A stretch of 13,025 bases of DNA from Clostridia bacterium. GTDB taxonomy: Bacteria > Bacillota > Clostridia > Oscillospirales > CAG-272. The notes under the pieces were generated by a model. The model was not told where the DNA came from. It saw nothing but the letters and a program-made list of their open reading frames with translations, and did not search any database. The position numbers were made by a program, and so were the translations under genes. Each line of letters starts with the position of its first letter. Positions within the stretch are counted from its first letter, which is position 1. Of this stretch, positions 6,570-13,025 are shown in pieces. The stretch covers positions 1-13,025 of the forward strand of contig JAFOGE010000232.1 in assembly GCA_017386965.1 (NCBI GenBank). Reading direction: 5' to 3'.

Positions 6570-7664
6570 TCAGCAATAGGAATCAAAGGCGGGAAGCTTT
6601 CTTCCCTCGTAATCAAAGAGGCATTGATTGGCCCACTCGTTGGCGGTGGACTTCCCTTCCTCTCCGATATATTCCTGCCCCTTTTCGGAGGCCCAGCAGA
6701 TGCCCTCTCCGGGAATCCAGAGCGGCTCCCAGTAGAACACGCCGTCGATTCCGTTCCTCCGCGCCAGCGCGAGGAAATCACGGACGAAGGCGGCCTGCCC
6801 CTCGGGCGTCATGGGATACTGCTCGGTAAAGCCCGGAACGTAGGCGCGTTCCGCCTCAATCACCAGCCGCACCTTGTCCTCTCCTGCGGAGTAGCCCTCG
6901 GTTGTAAAGCCGTAGCCCAGCTCCATGATCATCCGTTTCTTCCTAAAGACGCGGCATTGGTCAAGGTTTTCCATAAGCTGCTCGGGCGTTCCGTGCCAAT
7001 AAGGATAGTAGGAAGCACCGATGATATCATAATCCACATCCGCCTTCTGCATCTCCGAGAAGAATTCCCGATAGACGGCTTGATCGTGGCTCCTTTCCAG
7101 ATGCAAAACGATCTCGGCTTCCGGAACCACCTCACGGCAGGCACGGCATCCGGCCTTGACCAGCATGCAAAAGGCCTCGTAATTGCCGCGCACACCGTCC
7201 TTCTCCAGCCGTCCGACAGGCCAAAGCATACCGTTTGTGATCTCGTTGCCCACCTGAATCATATCGGGAGCAAGATTCGCCTCCTTGGCGCGCATCAGAC
7301 AGTCCTTGGTAAAGGCATAGACAGCATCGGCAAGCTCCGGGAGTGTATAGCCTCTCCAGGCCTTCGGCAGCATCTGCTTCCCTGGATCCGCCCAGAAATC
7401 ACTGTAATGGAAATCCAGAAGCAGACGGTATCCCTTCCCCTTGGCCAAAGATGCCAGGCGAAGGTAATGCTCCATGTCACAGCTACCCGCAAGATAGGGC
7501 TCTCCCGCCTCTCCGAAGGGATGATTCCAAAGACGAATGCGCATAAAATTCACACCGTTGGCGTAAAAGGCATCCAAGGGATCGATCTGCACGTCGCCGT
7601 CAAAGTAACGCGCTCCGTGTGCCAGCTCCTCCAGATAGGTAGAAACGTCGATGCCAAGGATCAT
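6570..7664 (-). CDS. Cytoplasmic GH53 endo-beta-1,4-galactanase (arabinogalactan endo-galactosidase)
   Basis: This 364-residue enzyme is a single GH53 (beta/alpha)8 barrel that hydrolyses beta-1,4-galactan or its oligosaccharides. It opens MILGIDVSTYLEEL, the usual first strand of the family. Conserved family blocks are MRIRLWNHP (41-49), LLLDFHYSDFWADPGKQ (81-97), IQVGNE with acid/base E141, ASYYPYWHG (217-225), and IMELGY with nucleophile E248. There is no signal peptide, tether or extra module, so it should act in the cytoplasm on imported oligosaccharides. The start at 7664 is chosen because GGGAGGAG lies 4 nt before it and it overlaps the zinc-ribbon gene stop as ATGA. A longer reading frame up to 7817 adds 51 Arg-rich residues that only read through the upstream gene. 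It is the last gene before the importer promoter. The product could also act on related beta-linked galactosides; family assignment is firm. Confidence 0.9.
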   Translation of the reverse strand: MILGIDVSTYLEELAHGARYFDGDVQIDPLDAFYANGVNFMRIRLWNHPFGEAGEPYLAGSCDMEHYLRLASLAKGKGYRLLLDFHYSDFWADPGKQMLPKAWRGYTLPELADAVYAFTKDCLMRAKEANLAPDMIQVGNEITNGMLWPVGRLEKDGVRGNYEAFCMLVKAGCRACREVVPEAEIVLHLERSHDQAVYREFFSEMQKADVDYDIIGASYYPYWHGTPEQLMENLDQCRVFRKKRMIMELGYGFTTEGYSAGEDKVRLVIEAERAYVPGFTEQYPMTPEGQAAFVRDFLALARRNGIDGVFYWEPLWIPGEGICWASEKGQEYIGEEGKSTANEWANQCLFDYEGRKLPAFDSYC

Positions 7665-7921
7665 TGTTCTCCTCCCTTGTGCGGAACGAAGCGGATGGGC
7701 TCGTTGTCCTCTCCGAAATCCAGGACGCGGAGCTTCATCGCGCGATAGCGATAGCGCGCCGCCTCGTTCAGGCGAAGGACGTCTGCCTCGCTCCCCGTAA
7801 AGCCGCAACGCAGGCAATAATACTCCTGCTTGGACCCATCAAAAAACATATCGATGTCAATGTCCCTCATAAAGCAGGAGGGGCATCGGAAGTTCAGCTT
7901 TCCTTTTGTAGCTTGAGCCAT
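7661..7921 (-). CDS. Small four-cysteine zinc-ribbon protein of unknown function
   Basis: This 86-residue protein has CPSC (13-16) and CLRC (36-39) separated by 19 residues, each Cys pair in a knuckle-like context (RCPSC, YYCLRCGF). Such an arrangement binds one zinc ion in ribbon folds. The rest (40-86) is charged, with a helix-like stretch at 44-62 and no membrane segment or signal. It starts 28 nt inside the preceding gene, behind GGAGGAG at 7-nt spacing, and its stop overlaps the GH53 start by 4 nt, so all three proteins are probably made together. Zinc ribbons of this size often bind nucleic acid or a partner protein, but nothing here identifies which. It could be an accessory or chaperone-like subunit of a neighbouring enzyme, or a regulator. 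The function is unknown. Confidence 0.75.
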   Translation of the reverse strand: MAQATKGKLNFRCPSCFMRDIDIDMFFDGSKQEYYCLRCGFTGSEADVLRLNEAARYRYRAMKLRVLDFGEDNEPIRFVPHKGGEQ

Positions 7922-9699
7922 GTGCGGACTCCTCCTTCCTTCACGCTCTTGCGCAGTTCGATGTGATAGACAGGTGAGAAGGCAATGCCCTCCTCGGCCT
8001 CTGCCTCGTCGTTGTCGCCTCCCATGCTCACGCGCGTCATTACGTCGGGGATCGACACATATGCCTCCCCCGCATCCGAATGCGTAATGCGCCTTCCGTG
8101 ATAGGAGAAGGACATTCCCTCGCCGTCCACGCCAAGGCTAACGTCCGTCATGTCGGCCTGGTATTCGGTCGTGCCGAATGCACCGGTCAGGTATTCGCAG
8201 AAGGTGACCTCCTCGCCTTGGGTGTCCGACAGAAGCCTTCTCTCGGTATGGATCACGCCCTCGCCGTCAGGGATCGTAAAGACCGACTGCACCGTAACGT
8301 CAAGACCGCCGAGCGTAAGCGTAACGGGATCCGCCGTCAGGCGCACCGCGCCCTCAAGGCGCTCAAAGCGAGCCATGGTGCGGCAGAGGCAGAGATCTGC
8401 GCTCTCTCCGCGACAGCTGACGCGGCAGGAGCGGATCGTTCCCGCGCCGGCGTAATGTGTGAAGAAGCCCGCGCGGTAGTTGATCTGAATGAGATAGGGA
8501 TAGGATGCGTCATAGACGTTCTCCGTACCGATTCCCGTCCTTTGGGGAATGCGTGCCACGTATGGGCGCAGGTCGATCATGGCGCCACCCTGATTGAAGT
8601 CAAAGCAGGTGCGCATCGCGGGATCGACATACCAGAAATACTGCTTTTGGCTGCCGTAGAGAATGTCCTTCCAAAGAGCGCATTCGCCCCGACGGTAATC
8701 GGGATGCGTCTTGCGGTAATAGTCGGCAAACTCGCTCATGGTCATATCCACCAGCTTGCCCTCTGCCTTGAGCTTGCCGTAGTACTTCATGCCGTCATCG
8801 TAGGACTTGGCCAAAAGCTCGTAAGGAGCCTCCCAGCGTCCGCGGCGGTTGAGCCAGCCCGGGCCTACAAACATCATGTTGTAGGAGAAGCCGTCGTTGT
8901 ACTTTTCCAAATGACGGTACTGGTCGATCAGGTTGTAGAGATACGGATACTCCATCTCCTCGCCGTCGCGGTAATAGATCATGCCGCGCAGAACGTTTTG
9001 GGGATGTGTACCGAAATTCGAGCCGTTTCCGTCAAAGCAGGCCATCAGGTCGCGCGACAGATGCGGAATGGCAACGATTCCCGCATCATCCTCGGCATCG
9101 CTCGCGGGACAGTGGGAATTGATCTTGGAAGGGATCCAGGGATTCCAAGGGCCTCCGTCCATAAAGGTGTACCAGGAGTTGTTGCAGGTGTGGTAGGCCT
9201 TGGGGCCTTCCTCCCAGCAGGTCGCCACGGCGCACTTGACGGAGGGGTACTTTTCCTTGATATAGTTGATGGTGTAGGCATCCAGAAAATAGCTGCTGGT
9301 CGATTCGGGATAGAAGCCGAAGCGCTCGTGGAATTTTCCAAAGACGTCGTCCACGATCTCTCGCTTGCGGGCCTCATCGAACATCCAGATGCAAAAGTCT
9401 TCGGTCTGGTATTTTTCCTTGAATTCGGGGCAAGGAAGACCAAGAAGCGAAAGTCCGATCTCATCCCCGTATTTTTCGTGCTCCTCCCGTGCCAGGTCGA
9501 TGATCACGTCCGAGAAGAGCGACGCATAGGTGATCTGAATGGTGGTCTTGAGTCCGTATTTGTGGGCACAGTCCTGCTGAAAGCGGAAGATGTCAAGCGA
9601 TTCATCGCGCACGTCCTTCCCCTTGCCAAGCGCCTTCTCCGCGTACTCGGGAGAAAGCTCAGGACGATGAATAATATTAACAATAAACGGGTTGTTCAT
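7894..9699 (-). CDS. Unknown cytoplasmic protein, possible deacetylase/glycosidase-like barrel enzyme
   Basis: This 601-residue protein has no signal peptide or membrane helix. The first half (about 5-360) alternates hydrophobic strands and helices as in an alpha/beta barrel. It has the stretch DEIGLSLLGLPCPEF (79-93), placed like the substrate-side strand of polysaccharide-deacetylase or GH57-like folds, then RFGFYPESTSSYFLDAYTIN (126-145) and many Trp/Tyr residues (CWEEG, WYTFMDGGPWNPWIP). The second half (about 400-590) is beta-rich and hydrophobic-patterned, like an accessory sandwich domain. I weakly recall similarity to the DUF3863/DUF3864 two-domain proteins known mainly by structure, but could not test it. 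The start at 9699 has AAAGGAAA 4 nt before it and leaves 19 nt to the GH13 stop; the longer frame from 9750 would overlap the GH13 gene. Its position between glycoside hydrolases suggests a role in breaking down the imported sugar; no reaction can be assigned. Confidence 0.8.
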   Translation of the reverse strand: MNNPFIVNIIHRPELSPEYAEKALGKGKDVRDESLDIFRFQQDCAHKYGLKTTIQITYASLFSDVIIDLAREEHEKYGDEIGLSLLGLPCPEFKEKYQTEDFCIWMFDEARKREIVDDVFGKFHERFGFYPESTSSYFLDAYTINYIKEKYPSVKCAVATCWEEGPKAYHTCNNSWYTFMDGGPWNPWIPSKINSHCPASDAEDDAGIVAIPHLSRDLMACFDGNGSNFGTHPQNVLRGMIYYRDGEEMEYPYLYNLIDQYRHLEKYNDGFSYNMMFVGPGWLNRRGRWEAPYELLAKSYDDGMKYYGKLKAEGKLVDMTMSEFADYYRKTHPDYRRGECALWKDILYGSQKQYFWYVDPAMRTCFDFNQGGAMIDLRPYVARIPQRTGIGTENVYDASYPYLIQINYRAGFFTHYAGAGTIRSCRVSCRGESADLCLCRTMARFERLEGAVRLTADPVTLTLGGLDVTVQSVFTIPDGEGVIHTERRLLSDTQGEEVTFCEYLTGAFGTTEYQADMTDVSLGVDGEGMSFSYHGRRITHSDAGEAYVSIPDVMTRVSMGGDNDEAEAEEGIAFSPVYHIELRKSVKEGGVRTWLKLQKES

Positions 9700-9718
9700 A
9701 CAGTTTCCTTTCTTGAAA

Positions 9719-11305
9719 TCATTGCAGGATCGCACTTGTCTGCGGCGCAATCACAAGAACACTTCCCTCCAGGCGTGCTTCGCCCATGCCAATAAAGTCC
9801 ATCAGCTTCTCGGGAAGATATCCGTTCAGATCCTTGCACTTGGAAAGATCATAGCGCATTTCCTCGGTGGAGGTATTGTGCACGAGAATCAAGCGATCCT
9901 CGCCGTAGGTGATGGAGAATCCGCCCAGCTTGCGCTCACCCATGGAAAGCGACTCGTAATCGCCGCGTGCGATGGCTGCGTACTTGTGGCGCAAAGCAAT
10001 CAGACGCTGGTAGTAACGCAGAAGGCTTCCCTCGTTCTCCAGCTGATCGGCCACGGTGGTCTGGATCTGCTTGGATGCGGGGTAGGTGGATCCCGTGGGG
10101 TTCTTCACAAGATCACCATCTCCCCAGAGCATCGCCAAACGGCGATTGGCATCGGTCATTTCGCCGCCGCGAGAGCCGCGCATACCAAGCTCCTCACCGT
10201 AATAGATCACGGGAGATCCGGGGGAAAGGAGGTAGAGGTTCGCTGCCATGCGGGCAAGATTTTCGGTGACGAAGGCACCGGCAATACGGTCCATATCGTG
10301 GTTGGAGAGGAAGGAGATGGGCATTCCCTCGGGATTCTTGGCCTGTACCTTATCCTGGAAGGCTTCGACGTAGGAGGTGAAGTTGAGAATACTGGAGCCC
10401 TTTGCCGCCATAGCGGGAGCGCCCTCGGCCTGTGACATGGCAAAATTGAAGCAGTTGAGCGAATCGTAATATGCCAGGATCTCAGCCTCGCCCGACCAGC
10501 ATTCGCCAACGCAATAGATCTCGGGATCGATCTTGCGAAGCTCCGCCATGTACCAATCCCAGAAATCCGTGGAACGGTCAACGTTGCCGTAATAGATATA
10601 CTTGACCGCATCAAAGCGGAAGCCGTCCACGCCGAGATTCAGATAGTACTTTGCCACGTTCAGCATTTCCTCCCGCACCGTGGGATTGTCAAAATTCAAC
10701 TCGGGCATATCGCCGGAGAAGTTGCATTCGTACCACGCATCCACACCGGCGATCTTCTGATAGGTAACGCCGCCCTGCTTTTCGTCGGTGGTGACACAGG
10801 TGTAGTAATCGTAATAGGGATTCTCCACGTCCCCCGTCATGCGCGCCTGCTTGAACTCCACAAACCACTCATGGGTATTGGAGGTGTGATTGATGGCCAG
10901 ATCCATGATCAGCTTGATGTTGCGGGACTCACAAAGCTCCGCCAGCTCCACAAGATCCGCCTCGGTTCCAAAGCGCCAGTCGATCTTGTAGTAATCCCTT
11001 GCGTCATACTTGTGATAGGACGGCGAGGAGAAGATGGGAGAGAGCCAGATGCCCTGCACACCAAGGCTCTCGCCGGAGTGGATGTTTCCGTCGTTGAGAT
11101 AATCCATGCGATTGATCACGCCGCGCAGATCCCCGATCCCGTCGCCGTTGGAATCCGAAAAGGATCCGACGAAGACCTGGTAGAAGGTGCGGAAATTATC
11201 ATCGATGGGATCGACCTCGGGCTCCGGCTCCTTCTTGCAGCCCACGAGGGAAAGTGTGGAAAGCGCCATCACAATGGCAAGCAGAAAAGCGATTTTTTTC
11301 TTCAT
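9719..11305 (-). CDS. GH13 alpha-amylase-family lipoprotein
   Basis: This 528-residue enzyme would be anchored to the outside of the membrane: the signal MKKKIAFLLAIVMALSTLSL ends VGC with Cys23 lipidated, then KKEPEPEVDP as tether. The barrel starts FYQVFVGSFSDSNGDGIGDL (41-60), containing the Asp/Asn-rich calcium loop. All GH13 regions are present: region I DLAINH (135-140), region V MPELN (200-204), region II GFRFDAVKY with nucleophile D232, region III GECW with acid/base E268, and region IV FLSNHDMDR with D337. The MPELN form of region V is typical of enzymes intermediate between oligo-1,6-glucosidases and neopullulanases/amylases. The expected reaction is cleavage of alpha-1,4 or alpha-1,6 links in starch-like glucans; exact specificity is not visible. 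It lies 18 nt after one GH53 gene and 19 nt before the next gene. AAAGGAG is 13 nt from the ATG, a slightly long spacing. GH13 membership is certain. Confidence 0.95.
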   Translation of the reverse strand: MKKKIAFLLAIVMALSTLSLVGCKKEPEPEVDPIDDNFRTFYQVFVGSFSDSNGDGIGDLRGVINRMDYLNDGNIHSGESLGVQGIWLSPIFSSPSYHKYDARDYYKIDWRFGTEADLVELAELCESRNIKLIMDLAINHTSNTHEWFVEFKQARMTGDVENPYYDYYTCVTTDEKQGGVTYQKIAGVDAWYECNFSGDMPELNFDNPTVREEMLNVAKYYLNLGVDGFRFDAVKYIYYGNVDRSTDFWDWYMAELRKIDPEIYCVGECWSGEAEILAYYDSLNCFNFAMSQAEGAPAMAAKGSSILNFTSYVEAFQDKVQAKNPEGMPISFLSNHDMDRIAGAFVTENLARMAANLYLLSPGSPVIYYGEELGMRGSRGGEMTDANRRLAMLWGDGDLVKNPTGSTYPASKQIQTTVADQLENEGSLLRYYQRLIALRHKYAAIARGDYESLSMGERKLGGFSITYGEDRLILVHNTSTEEMRYDLSKCKDLNGYLPEKLMDFIGMGEARLEGSVLVIAPQTSAILQ

Positions 11306-11323
11306 GTGCAGCTCTGTACTCCT

Positions 11324-13025
11324 TTAGTCTTGTGTTTTCACCGAATTCAGCATGGCATCGTCGATCTTGCCCCAGGCATTCGGGCCTTGGCACTTGACGT
11401 AGATGCCGACGGAAATGCTGTCACCCTCGGTGTAGGAAATCTCCTCGATCCGAGCGGTGTGCCACTCATTATAGACTGTGATCGCGCTATCGGCCCGATA
11501 GCGGATCTCACCGTTGATCTTGACATAGGCGTAGATTTCGGTCGTGCCGCCGTCACCGCCCATGACCGAGATCGCGTATTTGTAAGTACCCGTGGAGAGC
11601 TCCTCCACGTCCTGTTCCAGGGTGAACTCGACCACGTTCTCGCCGGCGCCCCAGAAATGGTAGTGATAGGTACCCGTCAAGGAATCGCTCACCTTTTCCT
11701 CGACCTTCAATTCATCAAAGGAACCGATCGCCGTCGCGGTCCATCCCCTCTCGCCTTCCTCAAAGCTCCAGTTTTTAAGGAAGTTGTATTCCACCATAGA
11801 GATGTAGCAATAGGCCTTCCTGCCATCTGCCATTCCCTCTACCGTGTATTTTGCTACGCCGCCATTCTTCATGGCCTCCCGATCGATCGCCTCCCACTCT
11901 ACGGGAACCGCCTGTCGGGAATTGTCCGACAGAATGGCGTTGACCGTTGTGGGCAGCTCAATTTCGCCGTTAAGATCCAGGATCAGATTGACGTCCTCGA
12001 TGGCATCGGCACGGATCTCGACCGTGTTGCCCTCGCGCAAGAGGGCAAAGACCTTGAGCGATTCCAACGCTCGTCCCTCGGCATCAAAGAAGGCTTGATT
12101 GTCCACGGCACAACCGCCGTACCATTGTCCCGCATCCTCGGGATCGTATTCCGCGGCATAGGAGGATGCCCAGCCCGAGCCGTGCGTTTCCCAGAGAGTG
12201 GAATTTTCCTCGTAGCTCGCGCCGCCCGAGGAGATCCACGTCCCCTCCCAATAGAAGACGCCGATGCCACCCTCGGTATTTGCCACCGTTTGGACGACGT
12301 CACGCACAAGATTTGCCTGTCCCTGCAAAGTAAAGGGATAATTCTTGATGATCCCTCCCCCTTCGCCAATGGTGTTCCCGGAGAAATCGGAATCCTCTGC
12401 CGTAAAGGCATAGGAGGTTTCGGCCACCATGACCTTCTTGCCGTAGGTGGATGCGATCTTGGAGAGAACCTGCGAGAGATTCTCAAGCGTACCGTGCCAA
12501 TAGGGATAATAGGAAGATGCAAACACGTCGTAATCCACACCGTAGTATTGCAGATTCTTCCCGTAGCTCTCATAGTTGCTCACCTTCTCGGGATTCGCAA
12601 AATGCACTGCCACAAGAGCCCTCGGGCAGACTTCTCGCACGGCGCGGGAGCCCGCCGACATCAGCTGCGCGATCTTCTTCCAGCCGCCAAGCGCACTGCT
12701 TGATTCGCCGCACATGGCACCGTTCGTTTCGTTTCCGATCTGTACCATGCCAACGTCAACACCTGCCGCGACCAGCTTTTCGAGGCAATCCTTGGTGTAT
12801 TGATAGAGTGCCTCGGATTTCGCATCGATGCTCATTCCCTTCCACGCCTTCGGGACCATCTGCTTGGCAGGATCCGCCCAGAAATCGGAATAATGGAAGT
12901 TGACGAGCAGCTTCATACCGTACTGCGTGGCTCGCTTGCCGACGGTGATCGCATTCTCAATATCACAGTTTCCGCCGCCGTAGCCCTTACCATCCGCAGT
13001 GTAGGGATCATTCCAAATACGTACC
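11324..13025 (-). CDS. Modular GH53 endo-beta-1,4-galactanase, presumably secreted (5' end outside window)
   Basis: The frame runs through the window edge, giving the last 566 residues; the apparent ATG at 12916 is internal, because the codons before it read VRIWNDPYTADGKGYGGGNC, a conserved GH53 block. Counting from the edge, LLVNFHYSDFWADPAKQ is at 39-55, IGNETNG with acid/base E99, ASSYYPYWHG near 169-178, and VMVAETSYAFT with nucleophile E202. After the barrel comes an Ig-like domain of the Big_4 type (about 344-408, ending YTVEGMADGRKAYCYI). A beta-sandwich carbohydrate-binding-like domain follows (about 417-561, from NWSFEEGERGWTA to WGKIDDAML), similar in outline to the galactan-binding modules attached to other GH53 enzymes. 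The missing N-terminus should hold a secretion signal, inferred from this modular build. No LPXTG anchor is at the C-terminus. The enzyme would cut pectic galactan outside the cell and feed the importer. Confidence 0.92.
   Translation of the reverse strand, partial: VRIWNDPYTADGKGYGGGNCDIENAITVGKRATQYGMKLLVNFHYSDFWADPAKQMVPKAWKGMSIDAKSEALYQYTKDCLEKLVAAGVDVGMVQIGNETNGAMCGESSSALGGWKKIAQLMSAGSRAVREVCPRALVAVHFANPEKVSNYESYGKNLQYYGVDYDVFASSYYPYWHGTLENLSQVLSKIASTYGKKVMVAETSYAFTAEDSDFSGNTIGEGGGIIKNYPFTLQGQANLVRDVVQTVANTEGGIGVFYWEGTWISSGGASYEENSTLWETHGSGWASSYAAEYDPEDAGQWYGGCAVDNQAFFDAEGRALESLKVFALLREGNTVEIRADAIEDVNLILDLNGEIELPTTVNAILSDNSRQAVPVEWEAIDREAMKNGGVAKYTVEGMADGRKAYCYISMVEYNFLKNWSFEEGERGWTATAIGSFDELKVEEKVSDSLTGTYHYHFWGAGENVVEFTLEQDVEELSTGTYKYAISVMGGDGGTTEIYAYVKINGEIRYRADSAITVYNEWHTARIEEISYTEGDSISVGIYVKCQGPNAWGKIDDAMLNSVKTQD

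Noticed and set aside
7665..7817. 51-residue N-terminal extension of the cytoplasmic GH53 enzyme
   Set aside because: It is Arg/Gly/Pro-rich read-through of the zinc-ribbon gene; a strong ribosome-binding site and the family's usual first strand mark the start at 7664.
8080..9795. 571-codon plus-strand frame opposite the unknown 601-residue protein
   Set aside because: The minus-strand frame has a good ribosome-binding site, fits the operon spacing and reads like a folded protein; the plus frame is composition-driven and spans a gene boundary.
10871..12703. 610-codon plus-strand frame
   Set aside because: It runs antisense across both the GH13 and GH53 genes, which carry complete catalytic motifs on the other strand.

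Overview
The window looks like part of the genome of an anaerobic Gram-positive bacterium, probably a gut-type member of class Clostridia. This is inferred from strong AGGAGG-type ribosome-binding sites, consensus sigma-A promoters, short lipoprotein signals ending in a Cys followed by Lys-Lys, and a MalE/MalF/MalG/MsmX-style sugar importer next to secreted glycoside hydrolases. No rRNA, tRNA, CRISPR array, insertion sequence or phage gene was seen. All convincing genes lie on the minus strand, so the biology reads from 13025 down to 1.

Region 1 (13025 to 6570) is a tightly packed carbohydrate-enzyme operon whose start lies outside the window. In order it encodes: a family GH53 endo-beta-1,4-galactanase that is 5'-truncated by the window edge and carries C-terminal Ig-like and carbohydrate-binding modules; a GH13 alpha-amylase-type lipoprotein; a 601-residue cytoplasmic protein that may have a deacetylase/glycosidase-like barrel; an 86-residue four-cysteine zinc-ribbon protein; and a second, compact GH53 enzyme with no signal peptide. 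Gaps are 18 and 19 nt, then the genes overlap by 28 and 4 nt, which suggests cotranscription and translational coupling.

Region 2 (6569 to 1084) is an ABC sugar-import operon with its own promoter. It encodes a solute-binding lipoprotein fused to a C-terminal starch-binding-like domain, MalF-type and MalG-type permeases, and an MsmX/UgpC-type ATPase. Promoter and leader are rich in inverted repeats. Two long hairpins and a perfect 17-bp palindrome separate the binding-protein gene from the permease genes.

Region 3 (1083 to 1) holds a perfect consensus promoter, a leader of about 190 nt, and the first 229 codons of a membrane-anchored nucleotide-sugar dehydratase/epimerase (FlaA1/CapD type). 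It probably opens a separate cell-surface polysaccharide locus.

Taken together, regions 1 and 2 look like a Gram-positive polysaccharide-utilisation locus. Secreted enzymes would cut glycans outside the cell, the lipoprotein and importer would take up oligosaccharides, and the cytoplasmic GH53 and the unknown protein would finish degradation. The two GH53 enzymes point to beta-1,4-galactan (pectin side chains), while the GH13 enzyme and the starch-binding-like domain point to alpha-glucans. The substrate is therefore unresolved and may be mixed. No transcriptional regulator and no beta-galactosidase is inside the window.
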